From Ensifer adhaerens (GTDB taxonomy: Bacteria; Pseudomonadota; Alphaproteobacteria; Rhizobiales; Rhizobiaceae), in assembly GCF_020035535.1 (NCBI RefSeq), contig NZ_CP083350.1:310001-374000 (forward strand): a stretch of 64,000 nt of DNA, written 5' to 3'. Shown in pieces: positions 40,213 to 50,238 of the stretch. Each line of letters opens with the position of its first letter. The stretch's first letter is position 1. The position numbers and the translations under genes were made by a program. Under the pieces are notes generated by a model, which had not been told where the DNA came from, searched no databases, and saw only the letters and a program-made list of their open reading frames with translations.

Positions 40213-41670
40213 CTAGCAGGCGTTGTTGCGAACGGGCGATGGTCGAGTGCGCCGATGGCCCGAGACTTCGGCACCCGCCTCGGGTGACAGCGCGAGAAAG
40301 CGCAGCGCCGAAACGAAGCCAATGGCAGCGATAACGAGGAAGGCCGCGCGGATATCCGGAAGCATGCCGGCATCGCCGCCTCCTCCGCTCAGATAGGATG
40401 CAAAGCGAATGACGGCCGCCGCGACAGCGATGCCGAGCAGTTGCGACAGCTGCTGCAGCATCGCCGAAATGGTCGTCGCCGCGCTTCGTTGGGCGGGCGT
40501 CACGTCCGCAAAGGCGATTGTCGTCAGCGCCGTGAAGTGCATCGATCGGGAAAGGCCGCAGGCAATCAGCAGCGTCCACATGAAGATGCGCGGGGTCTCA
40601 GCGTCGACGAAAGCGAAGGCACCGATCGTCGCAGCGGCGATCAAGCCATTTACGACGAGCAAGGTGCGGAAGCCGAAAAGACGCAGCGCCGGTGTCGTCA
40701 CGCTCTTCATCAGAAGGTTGCCGAGGAAGTAGACGAAGACCAGCGAACCCGTCTCGACCGCATTGAAGCCCAGCCCGACCTGGAACAGCAGTGGCAACAG
40801 GAATGGCGTCGCGTTGACTGCAAGCCGCCCGGCCGTGCCGGCCGAAAGCGTCGCGAAGGAGAAAGTCGGGATCTTCAGCACCGCCATGTCGAGCAGAAGA
40901 TGCGACGCGCGGCGAAGGTGACGGACGGCAAAGAATCCGGAGAAAAGGCCGGCGGCCAGAAGACCAAGCGCGCCGGCGCCCCCGCTCGACGAACTGGAAA
41001 GCTCCAGACCGGCAAGGGTCAGCGCGAGCGCGCCTCCGGTCAGCACGAAACCGGTTAAATCAAAGGGCCGCGCACCCTCGGCCGGCGCGCGCGGCACAAA
41101 GAAGGCGACGAGCACGACACCCAGAATGCCAAGCGGCAGATTGATGAAGAAGTTCCATTCCCAGCCAGCATGGGTGGTGATCCATGCGCCGATCAGAGGG
41201 CCGATCACGGGGGCGATCAGGGCCGGCCAGGTGATGGTGGCGATCGCCCGCACCAGTTCGGCCTTCGGCGCATCGCGCAGCACGAGCTGACGTCCGACCG
41301 GCGTCATCAGCGCGGCGGACGCGCCCTGGAAGAGCCGCGCTGCAGTGAATTCGCCTAGCGATCCTGAAAAGCCGCAAGCAACGGAGGCGAGCGTGAACAG
41401 CGCGATGGCAGCGAGAAAGACTTCCCGCGCGCCAAAACGCTCGGCGAGCCAGCCGGCAGGTGGGATGAACACGGCCATCGCCAGAAGATAGGCGGTAAAG
41501 CCGATGTTAAGCGTCACCACATCGGTCGCGAACGACGCGGCCATGGCCGGCAGCGACGTCGCTATGATCGTGCTGTCGAGCATCTGCATGAAAAAAGCGA
41601 CGGCCACGACGGCCGGGACGATGCGGGTACGGTGAAATGGCAGCGGAGAAGAGGAAATGGAGGACATCAT
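40213..41670 (-). CDS. MFS transporter of the DHA2 (EmrB/QacA) drug efflux type
   Basis: A 485-residue membrane protein with about 14 helices. It has the N-terminal ALPAMAASF-type helix (MLDSTIIATSLPAMAASF), the antiporter motif C in APVIGPLIGAWITTHAGWEW, and the NFFINLPLGILG signature of the DHA2 group. It would export toxic organic compounds by proton antiport. It converges on the monooxygenase gene and is divergent from nothing; it lies 54 bases after the end region of the sulfonate-type operon on the same strand, so it may be expressed by read-through. No regulator gene is attached. Confidence 0.85.
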   Translation of the reverse strand: MMSSISSSPLPFHRTRIVPAVVAVAFFMQMLDSTIIATSLPAMAASFATDVVTLNIGFTAYLLAMAVFIPPAGWLAERFGAREVFLAAIALFTLASVACGFSGSLGEFTAARLFQGASAALMTPVGRQLVLRDAPKAELVRAIATITWPALIAPVIGPLIGAWITTHAGWEWNFFINLPLGILGVVLVAFFVPRAPAEGARPFDLTGFVLTGGALALTLAGLELSSSSSGGAGALGLLAAGLFSGFFAVRHLRRASHLLLDMAVLKIPTFSFATLSAGTAGRLAVNATPFLLPLLFQVGLGFNAVETGSLVFVYFLGNLLMKSVTTPALRLFGFRTLLVVNGLIAAATIGAFAFVDAETPRIFMWTLLIACGLSRSMHFTALTTIAFADVTPAQRSAATTISAMLQQLSQLLGIAVAAAVIRFASYLSGGGGDAGMLPDIRAAFLVIAAIGFVSALRFLALSPEAGAEVSGHRRTRPSPVRNNAC

Positions 41671-41724
41671 TCTAGAAGAAGAGAGGGCGGAGACGCAGCT
41701 GCGCCGCCGCCCGAACCTACAGGA

Positions 41725-42750
41725 TCAGTTGCTGGCAGCAACCTTTTTTAGAGCCGCCTCGTAGAAGGAGCGGTCAATCCAGGTCTCATAGTTGACCTTG
41801 CCCTTCAGCAGTCCGGCCTCAGCCATGAAGGCCTCCTCACCCTGAAGCGCCTTCAGCGCCGCGTCTGTGATTTCCGGGTCCTGGAAGAATTTTCCATCCG
41901 GGTAGGTGGCGCGGACTGCCTTGTCACTACTGCCCGTCTCCTTGACAAAGACCGCGGTCGTCTCCTCCGGGTTGGCGTCGGCCCACCGGGCAGTCTCGAT
42001 ATCGATAGCCAGCAGACGCGTCACGATTTCGGGATGCTTGCGGGCGAATTCACCGTTGACACTGAGGAGATGTGGAACCGCCCAATCGGGGCTGCCCGAC
42101 ACGCCGGCGTCGAAGATCACTCGCGCTCCGCCTTTTTCAACAAGCGTCTGGACCGGGCCGGTGCTTTCCACGATGGCGTCGACGTCACCACGGGCCAGCG
42201 CCGGGCCGGAACTTTCGATACCGAGGTTCAGGCTTTCTATATCCGCGAGGGAAAGACCTGCGGCTTTCAGTGCCTTGGCGAAGGTCGAGTGACGCACCGT
42301 ACCAGAGAGATAAGCGACCTTCTTGCCCTTCAGGTCCTCGATCTTCTGGATCGCGGACTCCGGCTTGACGACGATCTGCGTCTCGTTCGAGCGGTTCCAG
42401 CTCGAAAGGCCGATCAGCTTCACGTCGGCGCCGGTCGCGGCAAGGCGAAGCGACGGGTTGTTGCCGATATAGGTGAAGTCGATCGCCCCTGAACCGAGCG
42501 CAACGGTGGCAGCCGAACCGCCATCGAATGTCGTCAGCTCGATCTTGATGCCATCCTTGGCAAACTCGTCCTCCAGCAGCTTCTTGTTCCGGTAGAGGAT
42601 GAACTTCAGGTGGCCCGGTGCGGTGGAGCCGATGCGGATGACCTCAGGCTTCGCCTCGTCGGCGAGGGCCGGCGCGGCACCGGTGACCGGCAGGAGCGAG
42701 AGTGCGATCGCCAGTTTCAGGAGCGTCCGGCGGAGCGGATTGGATGTCAT
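41725..42750 (-). CDS. SsuA-like aliphatic sulfonate-binding protein
   Basis: A 341-residue periplasmic binding protein of the SsuA/NMT1-TauA family. The N-terminal signal peptide contains LRRTLLKLAIALSLLPVTGA and is cleaved near ALADEA. The mature part has the family's GSAATVALGSGAIDFTYIGNNP and LKGKKVAYLSGTVRHSTFAKAL stretches. It is the last gene of a six-gene operon that ends with an ABC importer. Sulfonates, sulfate esters or nitrate-like anions are family ligands; the flavoprotein and ferredoxin upstream favour an organosulfur compound. Confidence 0.82.
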   Translation of the reverse strand: MTSNPLRRTLLKLAIALSLLPVTGAAPALADEAKPEVIRIGSTAPGHLKFILYRNKKLLEDEFAKDGIKIELTTFDGGSAATVALGSGAIDFTYIGNNPSLRLAATGADVKLIGLSSWNRSNETQIVVKPESAIQKIEDLKGKKVAYLSGTVRHSTFAKALKAAGLSLADIESLNLGIESSGPALARGDVDAIVESTGPVQTLVEKGGARVIFDAGVSGSPDWAVPHLLSVNGEFARKHPEIVTRLLAIDIETARWADANPEETTAVFVKETGSSDKAVRATYPDGKFFQDPEITDAALKALQGEEAFMAEAGLLKGKVNYETWIDRSFYEAALKKVAASN

Positions 42751-42797
42751 GGAAGGATCCTTTCGAATTCGAGAGTTCGTTTGAAGAGAGGCAGGGC

Positions 42798-43661
42798 TCA
42801 GTTCGGTCCGCTTTCAGCGTTGCCACGCCAACGGGTGGCGCGCCGTTCCCCGGCGACGAGCAGGTAGTTCAGGAGAAGGCCGATGATCGTCAGCGTCAGG
42901 ATGCCGGCATACATCCGGTCCGTTTCCAGCATCAGCGAAGAGTTCTGGATGAGGTAACCGATGCCGGATTGGGCCGCGAGCATCTCCGCCGCGATGACGG
43001 AGAAGAGCGAGGTCTTCACGCCAAGCCGAGCGCCCGCGACGATCGAGGGAACGGCCGAGGGCAGAATGACCTTCTTGAAGAGGTCCCAGTCCGATGTCCC
43101 CATGGAACGGGCCGCCTTCACCAGCAGCGGATCCACCGACTTCACGCCGACGATGGTGTTGATCAGCAGGAAGAAGACGGCCGCGTAGAAGGTGATGGCG
43201 ATCTTCGACGCCTCGCCGATGCCAAGCAGCAGGATGAAGACCGGCAACAGGGCGAATTGCGAGGTATTGCGCAGGGTCTGGACCAAAAAGTCTGACGCCT
43301 TTTCGAAGAGCGGATAGCGGCCCATCAGAAAGCCGAGCGGCACGGCGACGACGACCGCAAGCGAAAATCCGATCGCGGCGCGCTGAAGGCTGATGCCAAT
43401 ATGGTCCGCGAGCTGACCGGAGACGATCATTTCCCACAGCACCGAGAGCACCTGGCTCAGAGGCGGGAAGAACAGCGCGTTGATCCAGCCGGCACGCGGT
43501 GCGATCTCCCAGAGGAGAGCGAAGGCGACGAGTGCGGGCAGACCCAACGTGATGGTTGAAAAGGTTTCACCGAGGACTGTCGGCGCTTTCTCGGCCGCGC
43601 GCTTTCGGCGCGATGAAAAAGTGTTGCGGAGCGGCAGGTTGCGGTCGGCGATCAGACTCAT
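42798..43661 (-). CDS. SsuC-like ABC transporter permease
   Basis: A 287-residue permease of the nitrate/sulfonate/bicarbonate class with about six membrane segments. The EAA loop reads LLVKAARSMGTSDWDLFKKV, followed by ILPSAVPSIVAGARLGVKTS. The start at 43661 (MSLIADRNLPL) has GGGAGGATCC upstream; a longer frame adds unconserved residues. It lies 11 bases after the ATPase gene and 47 before the binding-protein gene. Confidence 0.85.
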   Translation of the reverse strand: MSLIADRNLPLRNTFSSRRKRAAEKAPTVLGETFSTITLGLPALVAFALLWEIAPRAGWINALFFPPLSQVLSVLWEMIVSGQLADHIGISLQRAAIGFSLAVVVAVPLGFLMGRYPLFEKASDFLVQTLRNTSQFALLPVFILLLGIGEASKIAITFYAAVFFLLINTIVGVKSVDPLLVKAARSMGTSDWDLFKKVILPSAVPSIVAGARLGVKTSLFSVIAAEMLAAQSGIGYLIQNSSLMLETDRMYAGILTLTIIGLLLNYLLVAGERRATRWRGNAESGPN

Positions 43662-43672
43662 CGGATCCTCCC

Positions 43673-44509
43673 TTAGTTGGCATAGTTGGACGCGAGCGCC
43701 CAATCGCGCTGGGCCTTGACGACCTCGTCACGCAGGCTTTCCCAGACGCGGCCGCGATAGGTATTGAAGGCGGCGCTGTTGCGGATATCGAGGTCGCGCG
43801 GGCGCGGCAGGTCGATCTCGACGATTTCCTTGACGCTCGCCGGGCGCGCGGTCATGACGACCACACGGTCGGCGAGGTAGATCGCCTCGTCGATCGAATG
43901 GGTGACAAAGACGACGGTCGTCTTGATCTGCTCCCAAATGCGCAACAGTTCGCTTTGCAGGATGTCGCGCGTCTGGGCGTCAAGCGCCGCGAAGGGCTCG
44001 TCCATCAGCAGCACCTGCGGATCGGTGGAGAGCGCTCGGGCGATTGCCACACGCTGTTGCATGCCGCCGGAAAGTTGCGAAGGGAAGCGGTCTTCGAAGC
44101 CCTTGAGGCCAAAGAGATGCAGGAAATGACGTGCCTTCTCGCGGCGCTCCGCCGCCGGCACACCGCGCACCTCCAGCGCATATTCGATGTTCTGCAGCGC
44201 CGTTCGCCAGGGGAAGAGCGCATATTGCTGGAAGACATAGGCGGTGCGGGCGTGCGGCTTGGAGACCTCGATGCCGTCGATGCGGGCGACGCCGGAGGTC
44301 GCTTCGGTCAATCCGGCGATGACGTCGAGCAGCACCGACTTGCCGCTGCCGGACGGCCCGACGAGGGTGATGAATTCGCCGCGTTTGATGGTCAGATCGA
44401 CGCCATCCAGTACCGCAATGCGGTTGGAGGCGACGCCGTCGACCGTTACGGTCTGGCCCTGTTTGAGCGTAAAGGTCTTGCGCAGCGCGCTGACGGCTAT
44501 GCGTTCCAT
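43673..44509 (-). CDS. SsuB-like ABC transporter ATPase
   Basis: A 278-residue ATPase of the SsuB/TauB class: Walker A GPSGSGKSV (the last residue is usually Thr or Ser), Q-loop in YVFQQYALFPW, signature LSGGMQQRV, Walker B VLLMDEPFAALDAQT and VTHSIDEAIYL. The start at 44509 (MERIAVSALRK) is chosen because the upstream frame reads through the ferredoxin gene. It lies 13 bases after the ferredoxin gene. It powers the SsuC-like permease. Confidence 0.86.
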   Translation of the reverse strand: MERIAVSALRKTFTLKQGQTVTVDGVASNRIAVLDGVDLTIKRGEFITLVGPSGSGKSVLLDVIAGLTEATSGVARIDGIEVSKPHARTAYVFQQYALFPWRTALQNIEYALEVRGVPAAERREKARHFLHLFGLKGFEDRFPSQLSGGMQQRVAIARALSTDPQVLLMDEPFAALDAQTRDILQSELLRIWEQIKTTVVFVTHSIDEAIYLADRVVVMTARPASVKEIVEIDLPRPRDLDIRNSAAFNTYRGRVWESLRDEVVKAQRDWALASNYAN

Positions 44510-44522
44510 GGTCGAACTCCCT

Positions 44523-44852
44523 TCAAACCTGCGCCACGCGGATGTGACGGGTCGGATCATCTTGCGCGCCGCCGGCGCGGCCGCGGTTCCAGCCGAGCGA
44601 GCGGGCGTAGGCGCCAAAAAGATCGCGTTCCAGCACCTTGGCCTCCGCAATGCCGACCGGTCCGTGCGCCGCCTCGGCGACGTAGAGTGCATCCGTCGGA
44701 CAGTAGATTTCGCAGAGGAAACAGGTCTGGCAGTCGTCTTGCCGGGCAATCACCGGCAGGCCCGTTTCGTCGCGATCGAAGACGAAGGCAGGGCAGACCC
44801 GTTCGCAGATGTCGCAGCGGATGCAGCGGTCGGCGGAGATGACTTCGATCAT
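44523..44852 (-). CDS. 2[4Fe-4S] ferredoxin-like protein
   Basis: A 109-residue protein with two CxxCxxCxxxCP-type clusters: CIRCDICERVCP and CQTCFLCEIYCP. After them is a 40-residue tail with a GAYARSLGWNRG stretch. It resembles the beta subunit of adenylylsulfate reductase-like enzymes. It starts 3 bases after the flavoprotein gene, so it is probably that enzyme's electron-carrying partner. The length excludes a fused larger enzyme. Confidence 0.85.
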   Translation of the reverse strand: MIEVISADRCIRCDICERVCPAFVFDRDETGLPVIARQDDCQTCFLCEIYCPTDALYVAEAAHGPVGIAEAKVLERDLFGAYARSLGWNRGRAGGAQDDPTRHIRVAQV

Positions 44853-44855
44853 CGC

Positions 44856-46484
44856 TCAACCCTCCCTGGCCGTTTCAAGCACGAGATCTTCACGCACGGC
44901 CCTCACCCGATCGAGGCCGGAGACGACGATGCGGCTTGCCTGCCCGTCGTCTTCGGTCGGAAAGTCGCTCCGGCGATGCACACCTCGACTTTCCGTGCGC
45001 AAGAGCGCAGCCGCGACCGTCCAACGGGCGCTCGCCGTAACCGACGCCACCTCGCGTGCGCGAAGACGATCGATGCCGACCGCGGGCTTCGCCTGGTTGA
45101 GGCCGGCCCACACGCCTTCCAGAATGCGGCGGCTCGTCTCCAGCGCAGCGGCCTTGCGCCAATAGCTCCTGTCGAGCGGCACGATCTCGTCGTGCACGGT
45201 GCGGGCGGCCGCGGCAAGACTGACGTCCTCGCGCTGTCCCGCGCCGCGCAAACCCGTTGCACCAAGCGGCCGCAAGCGCGCGATATCACGGTGCTTTCTG
45301 CTGCGTGCGTGGCCGGCAGCGCCATGACCGGCCCACCAGCCGCTGGCGATCGCCCAGGAGGCGTTGATGGCGCCGCCGCCGGAAATCCCGCCTGTCACGT
45401 TTTCGCGGCTCGCGGCGTCACCGGCAGCGTAAAGCCCGGCAATGCCGGTGCCACAATCGGAGGAGACGATGCGGATACCGCCTGTGCCACGCACCGTGCC
45501 CTCGTATTTGAGCTCGACCCTAAACAGCTGCTCGAACGGGTTGATCCCCATGCGGTCGTAGGGCTGGAAACAGTTCGGTTGGCCACGACGCAGCCAGTCC
45601 TGCATGGCGGGTTCGGCGAGATCGAGCCGGGCGTAGACCGGGCCGGACAGCAGCGCCTCGGCCACTTGCCGCTCGCCGCCGCCGATACCGTTTGTCACCG
45701 GCTCGCCGCGCGCGTCGCGCAGCACTTCGCCGTTCTCCCGGTAGAAGGTCGCCCAACGGAAGGGCAGCCCCTTGTTCAGCGAGGAACCGTGCGGTGCGAG
45801 CGTGTATTTGCCCGTGAACTCCATGCCGGAAAGGGAGGCGCCGGCCTCCGCGGCGAAGAGATAGCCGTCACCGGTGAGGCCTGTTCCGCCAAGGATGCGT
45901 TCGAAGAAGGCGCAGCCGCCTGTGGCGAGCACGACTGCGCCGGCCGAAACGGAAAAGCTTGCACCATTGCGGCGCGCGAGCCCAGCCGCCCCGCCGACAT
46001 GATGCTCGTCGCCGAGCAGTTCCAGGATCGGATGGTGGTCGAGGATGGTGACGCCGGCCTGCTGCACGCGCTGGCGCATGAACCGCATGTAGTCCGGGCC
46101 CCGCAAGTTGGCGATGTAGAGGCCGCCATCCTCTTCGCTCGGAAAGGGATACCCCCATTCGACGAGCTTCAGGAGGTTTTCATAGGCTCGGTCCGCCGCT
46201 CGCAACATCCAGCGGCGATCGGCAAGGCCGGCCGTGCGCTTGAAGCGCTGTTCGACCGAGGCCGCCCGCCCCTCTCCCGGTGGCACGCACCAGGTCCCCG
46301 TATTGGACGGAGCGGTTGCGCCGCTGGTGCCATGATAGCCTTTGTCCGCCAATACGACGCGCGCGCCGCTCTCGGCGGCCGAAAGCGCGGCCCAGGCGGC
46401 CGCAGGACCGCCGCCGACGACCAGCACGTCCGTTTCTATGTGTCGCCCCTCTTCGGTGGGCGGTTCCTTGCGACGCGATGCCAT
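44856..46484 (-). CDS. FAD-dependent oxidoreductase, AprA/fumarate reductase-like
   Basis: A 542-residue flavoprotein of the succinate dehydrogenase/fumarate reductase/AprA superfamily. The FAD-binding site is TDVLVVGGGPAAAWAALSAA, and the second flavin contact is GIAGLYAAGDAASRENVTGG. No histidine for covalent flavin is found in the usual place. With the adjacent ferredoxin it forms an AprAB-like pair, but the operon carries sulfonate-type transporter genes and no sulfate activation genes, so the substrate is likely an organic sulfur compound. The start at 46484 (MASRRKEPPTEE) avoids an unconserved extension. The C-terminal part is rich in Arg. Confidence 0.8.
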   Translation of the reverse strand: MASRRKEPPTEEGRHIETDVLVVGGGPAAAWAALSAAESGARVVLADKGYHGTSGATAPSNTGTWCVPPGEGRAASVEQRFKRTAGLADRRWMLRAADRAYENLLKLVEWGYPFPSEEDGGLYIANLRGPDYMRFMRQRVQQAGVTILDHHPILELLGDEHHVGGAAGLARRNGASFSVSAGAVVLATGGCAFFERILGGTGLTGDGYLFAAEAGASLSGMEFTGKYTLAPHGSSLNKGLPFRWATFYRENGEVLRDARGEPVTNGIGGGERQVAEALLSGPVYARLDLAEPAMQDWLRRGQPNCFQPYDRMGINPFEQLFRVELKYEGTVRGTGGIRIVSSDCGTGIAGLYAAGDAASRENVTGGISGGGAINASWAIASGWWAGHGAAGHARSRKHRDIARLRPLGATGLRGAGQREDVSLAAAARTVHDEIVPLDRSYWRKAAALETSRRILEGVWAGLNQAKPAVGIDRLRAREVASVTASARWTVAAALLRTESRGVHRRSDFPTEDDGQASRIVVSGLDRVRAVREDLVLETAREG

Positions 46485-46548
46485 GGTGTACCGGTATAGG
46501 AAAGGAAGGGGCCGGCCGGCGCTACGACCGGCCGTTTGCGAATGCAGA

Positions 46549-47136
46549 TCAGGCGGCGGTCGAGAACCAGGACGGTTCGTTGCCGGCTGTCCACTTGATG
46601 TTGCAGCCGATCGAGGGAACCTGATCTGCGCCGACCACCTCACCCTTCAGTACCGCCTCGACGGCCGCGCGCAGATCCGTGCCCGTCACATCCTTGCCGT
46701 TGCCGGGCCGGGCGTCGTCGAACTGGCCGTGATAGGCAAGCTTGCGATCACGGTCATAGAGGAAGAAATCCGGCGTGCAGGCCGCACCATAAGCCTTGGC
46801 GACACGCTGCGAAGAGTCCTTCAGATAGGGGAAGCCGTATCCGTAGGTCTTCGCCTCAATGCCGATACGTTCCAGTGTCTCTTCCGGATGCGCTTCGGCG
46901 TCGTTGCTGTTGATGGCGACGACCGCAAGCCCCTGCCCGGCACGGTCGCGTGCAAATTGCGCCAGCGCTTCACGGATCAACGCCACGAAGGGGCATCGGT
47001 TGGAGATGAAGGCGACGAGCAGCGCCGGGCTGTCCTTGAACTCGGCCAGCGTGAACAGGTTCCCGTCGGCATCGGGCAAGATAAAGTCCGGGGCGCTGGT
47101 TCCGAGCGTGATGGGATTGGATTCGGTTTTGGGCAT
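46549..47136 (-). CDS. Peroxiredoxin-like thioredoxin-fold protein
   Basis: A 195-residue AhpC/TSA-type protein. The reactive cysteine lies in FISNRCPFVALI (usual form NxCPFV), and a second cysteine in SIGCNIKW near the C-terminus is typical of this subgroup. There is no signal peptide, so it acts in the cytoplasm. The start at 47136 has GGAGG upstream. It leads the operon with the AprA-like flavoprotein and may protect it or handle a sulfur intermediate. Confidence 0.83.
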   Translation of the reverse strand: MPKTESNPITLGTSAPDFILPDADGNLFTLAEFKDSPALLVAFISNRCPFVALIREALAQFARDRAGQGLAVVAINSNDAEAHPEETLERIGIEAKTYGYGFPYLKDSSQRVAKAYGAACTPDFFLYDRDRKLAYHGQFDDARPGNGKDVTGTDLRAAVEAVLKGEVVGADQVPSIGCNIKWTAGNEPSWFSTAA

Positions 47137-47179
47137 GGTATCCTCCTGGCGAGCCAACAGGACTATTAACATATAAACT

Positions 47180-47194
47180 CTATAGCTTTTATAG
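47180..47194. promoter_or_regulatory. AT-rich inverted repeat upstream of the peroxiredoxin-led operon
   Basis: CTATA (47180-47184) and TATAG (47190-47194) with a 5-base centre, 44 bases before the peroxiredoxin start. It fits a LysR-type T-N11-A pattern, as used by CysB-like sulfur regulators. Function is a guess. Confidence 0.35.
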
Positions 47195-47386
47195 ATATCA
47201 GTTTGCTCGAAATTGCGGGCTTCTGAGATAATGTTGCGGCGTACCAGCGCGAAACCGCACGTTCTTTCCGCCTAAGCGACGTCCTGCCCGTGCAGGCTCT
47301 TTTTTGGCGGCGGATCACCGAACAGTGTCCCGCCCTCTTAAACGGGTCGTGCGCCTTCGGCAGGAAGGTGCGCTCGAAATGCGGCC

Positions 47387-48436
47387 TCAGCCGCACCGCT
47401 GGCCGTTCGCATCGAACATGTGCAAAGCATCGGCGCTTGCCCCAACTTTCACCTGGTCGCCGATCGCATTGCGGGCCCGGCCGGAAACGCGAAATATCAG
47501 ATCGCTGCCGTTGTCGAGCCTGCCGTGCAGCAGGCTTTCCGCACCCACCAACTCGATACCATCGATGCGGACCGTCGCCTCGAATGCAGGAGCCGGGGCC
47601 CCAGCCGAGATCGGCGAAAGATCTTCGGGACGGACGCCGAGCGTAAAGTCGTCATCGGAACGAGCCACTTGCGGGGCGAGCGACCATCCCGCCGAGGCGT
47701 CCTTGCCGTTCAGCAGGTTCATCGAGGGAGAGCCGATGAAGGTGGCAACGAAGGTGGTTGCGGGTCTTTCGTACAGTTCCAGAGGCGTGCCGACCTGTTC
47801 GATGCGGCCGGCGCTGACGACGACAAGCCGATCGGCAAGCGTCATCGCTTCCATCTGGTCATGCGTGACATAGACGCTCGTCGTACCAAGGGCGCGCTGG
47901 AGCCGCTTGATCTCGATACGCATCTGGCCACGCAACTTGGCGTCGAGGTTCGAGAGAGGTTCATCGAAGAGGAAGGCGGCGGGTTGGCGAACGATCGCCC
48001 GCCCCATGGCAACGCGCTGGCGCTGGCCGCCCGATAGCTGCCGCGGCTTGCGGTCGAGATAGGGCTCGATCTCAAGCGTCTTAGCCGCAGCGGCGATGCG
48101 CCGCTCGATCTCGGCTGGCGGTGTTTTCCGGTTCTTGAGGCCGTAGGCGAGGTTCTGCCGCACCGTCATGTGCGGATAGAGCGCGTAGTTCTGGAATACC
48201 ATCGCAATGTCGCGCTCTGCCGGCTCGACATCGTTGACCTGGCGCCCGCCGATCAAGATATCCCCGCCGGTGATGCTCTCGAGGCCGGCAATCATGCGCA
48301 GAAGCGTGGACTTGCCACAGCCGGACGGGCCAACCAGAACGACGAACTCACCGTCCAAGATGTCGAGCGAAACGCCCTTGATCGCGTCCACCGGACCGTA
48401 GCTCTTGCGGACGTCTTTCAGCGTAATCTCAGCCAT
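47387..48436 (-). CDS. ugpC: UgpC, glycerol-3-phosphate ABC transporter ATPase
   Basis: A 349-residue CUT1-type ATPase: Walker [11 protein letters not shown]-loop in [11 protein letters not shown], signature LSGGQRQRV, Walker [15 protein letters not shown] and VTHDQMEAM, then a regulatory C-terminal domain with [12 protein letters not shown]. The start at 48436 overlaps the ugpE stop (TAATG). It is the last gene of ugpBAEC and energises uptake of sn-glycerol-3-phosphate and its diesters. Confidence 0.9.
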   Translation of the reverse strand: MAEITLKDVRKSYGPVDAIKGVSLDILDGEFVVLVGPSGCGKSTLLRMIAGLESITGGDILIGGRQVNDVEPAERDIAMVFQNYALYPHMTVRQNLAYGLKNRKTPPAEIERRIAAAAKTLEIEPYLDRKPRQLSGGQRQRVAMGRAIVRQPAAFLFDEPLSNLDAKLRGQMRIEIKRLQRALGTTSVYVTHDQMEAMTLADRLVVVSAGRIEQVGTPLELYERPATTFVATFIGSPSMNLLNGKDASAGWSLAPQVARSDDDFTLGVRPEDLSPISAGAPAPAFEATVRIDGIELVGAESLLHGRLDNGSDLIFRVSGRARNAIGDQVKVGASADALHMFDANGQRCG

Positions 48437-49284
48437 TACTTTTCTGTCTCCACAAGGCCTTTGACGAACCAGCGCTGCATCAGCACCACGACGAGAATAG
48501 GGGGAATGATCGCAAGGATTGCGGTCACCATGACATAGTTCCAAGGCGTAGAAGCGTCGGTGAAATCGATCATTCGCCTGAGCCCGATGATGATCGTATT
48601 CATCTTTGCGTCGTTGGTGACGAGCAGCGGCCAAAGATACTGGGTCCAGCCGTAGATGAACAGAATGACGAAGAGTGCCGCGATGTTCGTTGCCGACAGC
48701 GGCAGCAGGATATCCCGCATGAAGCGGAACGGACCGGCATTGTCGATGCGCGCCGCTTCCACCAGTTCGCCCGGTATCGTCAGGAAGAATTGGCGAAAAA
48801 GGAACGTCGCCGTTGCCGAAGCCATCAGCGGCAGCGTCAGTCCGGCATAGGTGTCGATCAGACCGAGGTCGACGATCACCTTGTAGGTCGGCAAGATGCG
48901 AACCTCGACCGGCAGCATCAGGGTGATGAATATCATCCAGAAGAACAGCATCTTCAGCGGGAAGCGGAAAAAGACAATCGCGAAGGCGGAGAGGAAGGAA
49001 ATCACGATCTTGCCGACGGCAATCGCGATCGCCACCACCGTCGAATTGAACAAGAGGCGCTCGAGACTGACGCCGACTACGCGCTCGACGCCACCGCCCA
49101 CCGCCTCCCGGTAGTTCTCGACGACATGATCCCCGACCGCCAGCGACATGGGAGGGCGCACGATCTCGATCGAAGTGTGCGTGGAGGCGACGAAGGTGTA
49201 GTAGATCGGCAGCGCGACGATGATGATCCCGATCACGAGCACCAGGTGGCTGATCAGGGTTGATATGGGACGGTTCTCGATCAT
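48436..49284 (-). CDS. ugpE: UgpE, glycerol-3-phosphate ABC permease
   Basis: A 282-residue MalG/UgpE-type permease with six membrane segments. The EAA loop is [20 protein letters not shown] followed by [15 protein letters not shown]. It begins with a cytoplasmic N-terminus [16 protein letters not shown]. It lies 7 bases after ugpA and overlaps the ugpC start by one base. With UgpA it forms the channel. Confidence 0.9.
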   Translation of the reverse strand: MIENRPISTLISHLVLVIGIIIVALPIYYTFVASTHTSIEIVRPPMSLAVGDHVVENYREAVGGGVERVVGVSLERLLFNSTVVAIAIAVGKIVISFLSAFAIVFFRFPLKMLFFWMIFITLMLPVEVRILPTYKVIVDLGLIDTYAGLTLPLMASATATFLFRQFFLTIPGELVEAARIDNAGPFRFMRDILLPLSATNIAALFVILFIYGWTQYLWPLLVTNDAKMNTIIIGLRRMIDFTDASTPWNYVMVTAILAIIPPILVVVLMQRWFVKGLVETEK

Positions 49285-49291
49285 CGGCGTC

Positions 49292-50173
49292 TCACGAATA
49301 GTGGACCCGCTTCTCGACGAAGCGGAACTGGAAGGCAGTCAGCGCGATCACGATGATCATCAGGATCACGGATTGGGCCGCTGAACTGCCGAGGTCAAGA
49401 TTGACGAAACCGTCATTGTAAACCTTGTAGACAAGCGTCTCGGTCGCCTTGGCCGGACCACCACCGGTGACCGCGTGAATGATGCCGAAGGTGTCGAAGA
49501 ACGCGTAGACGGTGTTGACGACGAGGAGAAAGAACGTCGTCGGCGCGAGCAACGGGAAGACGATCGTCCAGAACCGTTTGGTTCCGCGAGCACCGTCGAT
49601 TGCCGCCGCTTCGATCAACGATTTCGGGATTGCCTGCAGGCCGGCAACGAAGAAGAGGAAGTTGTAGCTGATCTGCTTCCAGGCCGCGGCGACGATAACC
49701 AGCAACATCGCCTGGTTGCCGTTGAGCAGCGGATCCCACGCAAAGCCGTTCCGACGCAGAATGTAGGAAAAGGTCCCCATCGCCGGATTGAACATGAACA
49801 GCCACAGCATGCCGGCTACGGCCGGCGCGACCGCATAGGGCCAGATCAGAAGCGTGCGATAGACGTTGCGCCCGCGCACCACACGATCGGCGGCCGTCGC
49901 CAGCAGCAGCGCGAGAGCCATCGACAACAGCGCTGTTGCGAGACTGAAGACCACGGTGACCTTCAGCGAATGCAGATAGTCCGGATTGGCGAGGATCGCC
50001 CGGAAATTGGCAAGGCCGACAAAGCCGGATTTCAGGCCAAACGGATCTTCGCGCAAGACCGATTGGTAGAGCGCCTGGCTGGCGGGCCAAAAGAAGAAGA
50101 TGACCGTCAGGACGATCTGAGGCGCCAGCAGAAGATACGGCAGCACCTTGTTTGGAAACACGACGGACTGCAT
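49292..50173 (-). CDS. ugpA: UgpA, glycerol-3-phosphate ABC permease
   Basis: A 293-residue MalF/UgpA-type permease with six membrane segments. Landmarks are [20 protein letters not shown] at the start, the EAA loop [20 protein letters not shown] and the ITGGGP-type loop ([19 protein letters not shown]). The start at 50173 has GGAGGGGAGG upstream. It follows ugpB by 65 bases. Confidence 0.9.
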   Translation of the reverse strand: MQSVVFPNKVLPYLLLAPQIVLTVIFFFWPASQALYQSVLREDPFGLKSGFVGLANFRAILANPDYLHSLKVTVVFSLATALLSMALALLLATAADRVVRGRNVYRTLLIWPYAVAPAVAGMLWLFMFNPAMGTFSYILRRNGFAWDPLLNGNQAMLLVIVAAAWKQISYNFLFFVAGLQAIPKSLIEAAAIDGARGTKRFWTIVFPLLAPTTFFLLVVNTVYAFFDTFGIIHAVTGGGPAKATETLVYKVYNDGFVNLDLGSSAAQSVILMIIVIALTAFQFRFVEKRVHYS

Positions 50174-50238
50174 GAAACCTCCCCTCCAAAGAAAACCAGT
50201 CCGCACCGCGGTGCGGTGCGGACATTTCGTCTAGAGGA

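Noticed and set aside
47166-47396. Small minus-strand frame between ugpC and the peroxiredoxin gene
   Set aside because: No ribosome site, no family pattern, and it covers the probable promoter region of the peroxiredoxin-led operon.
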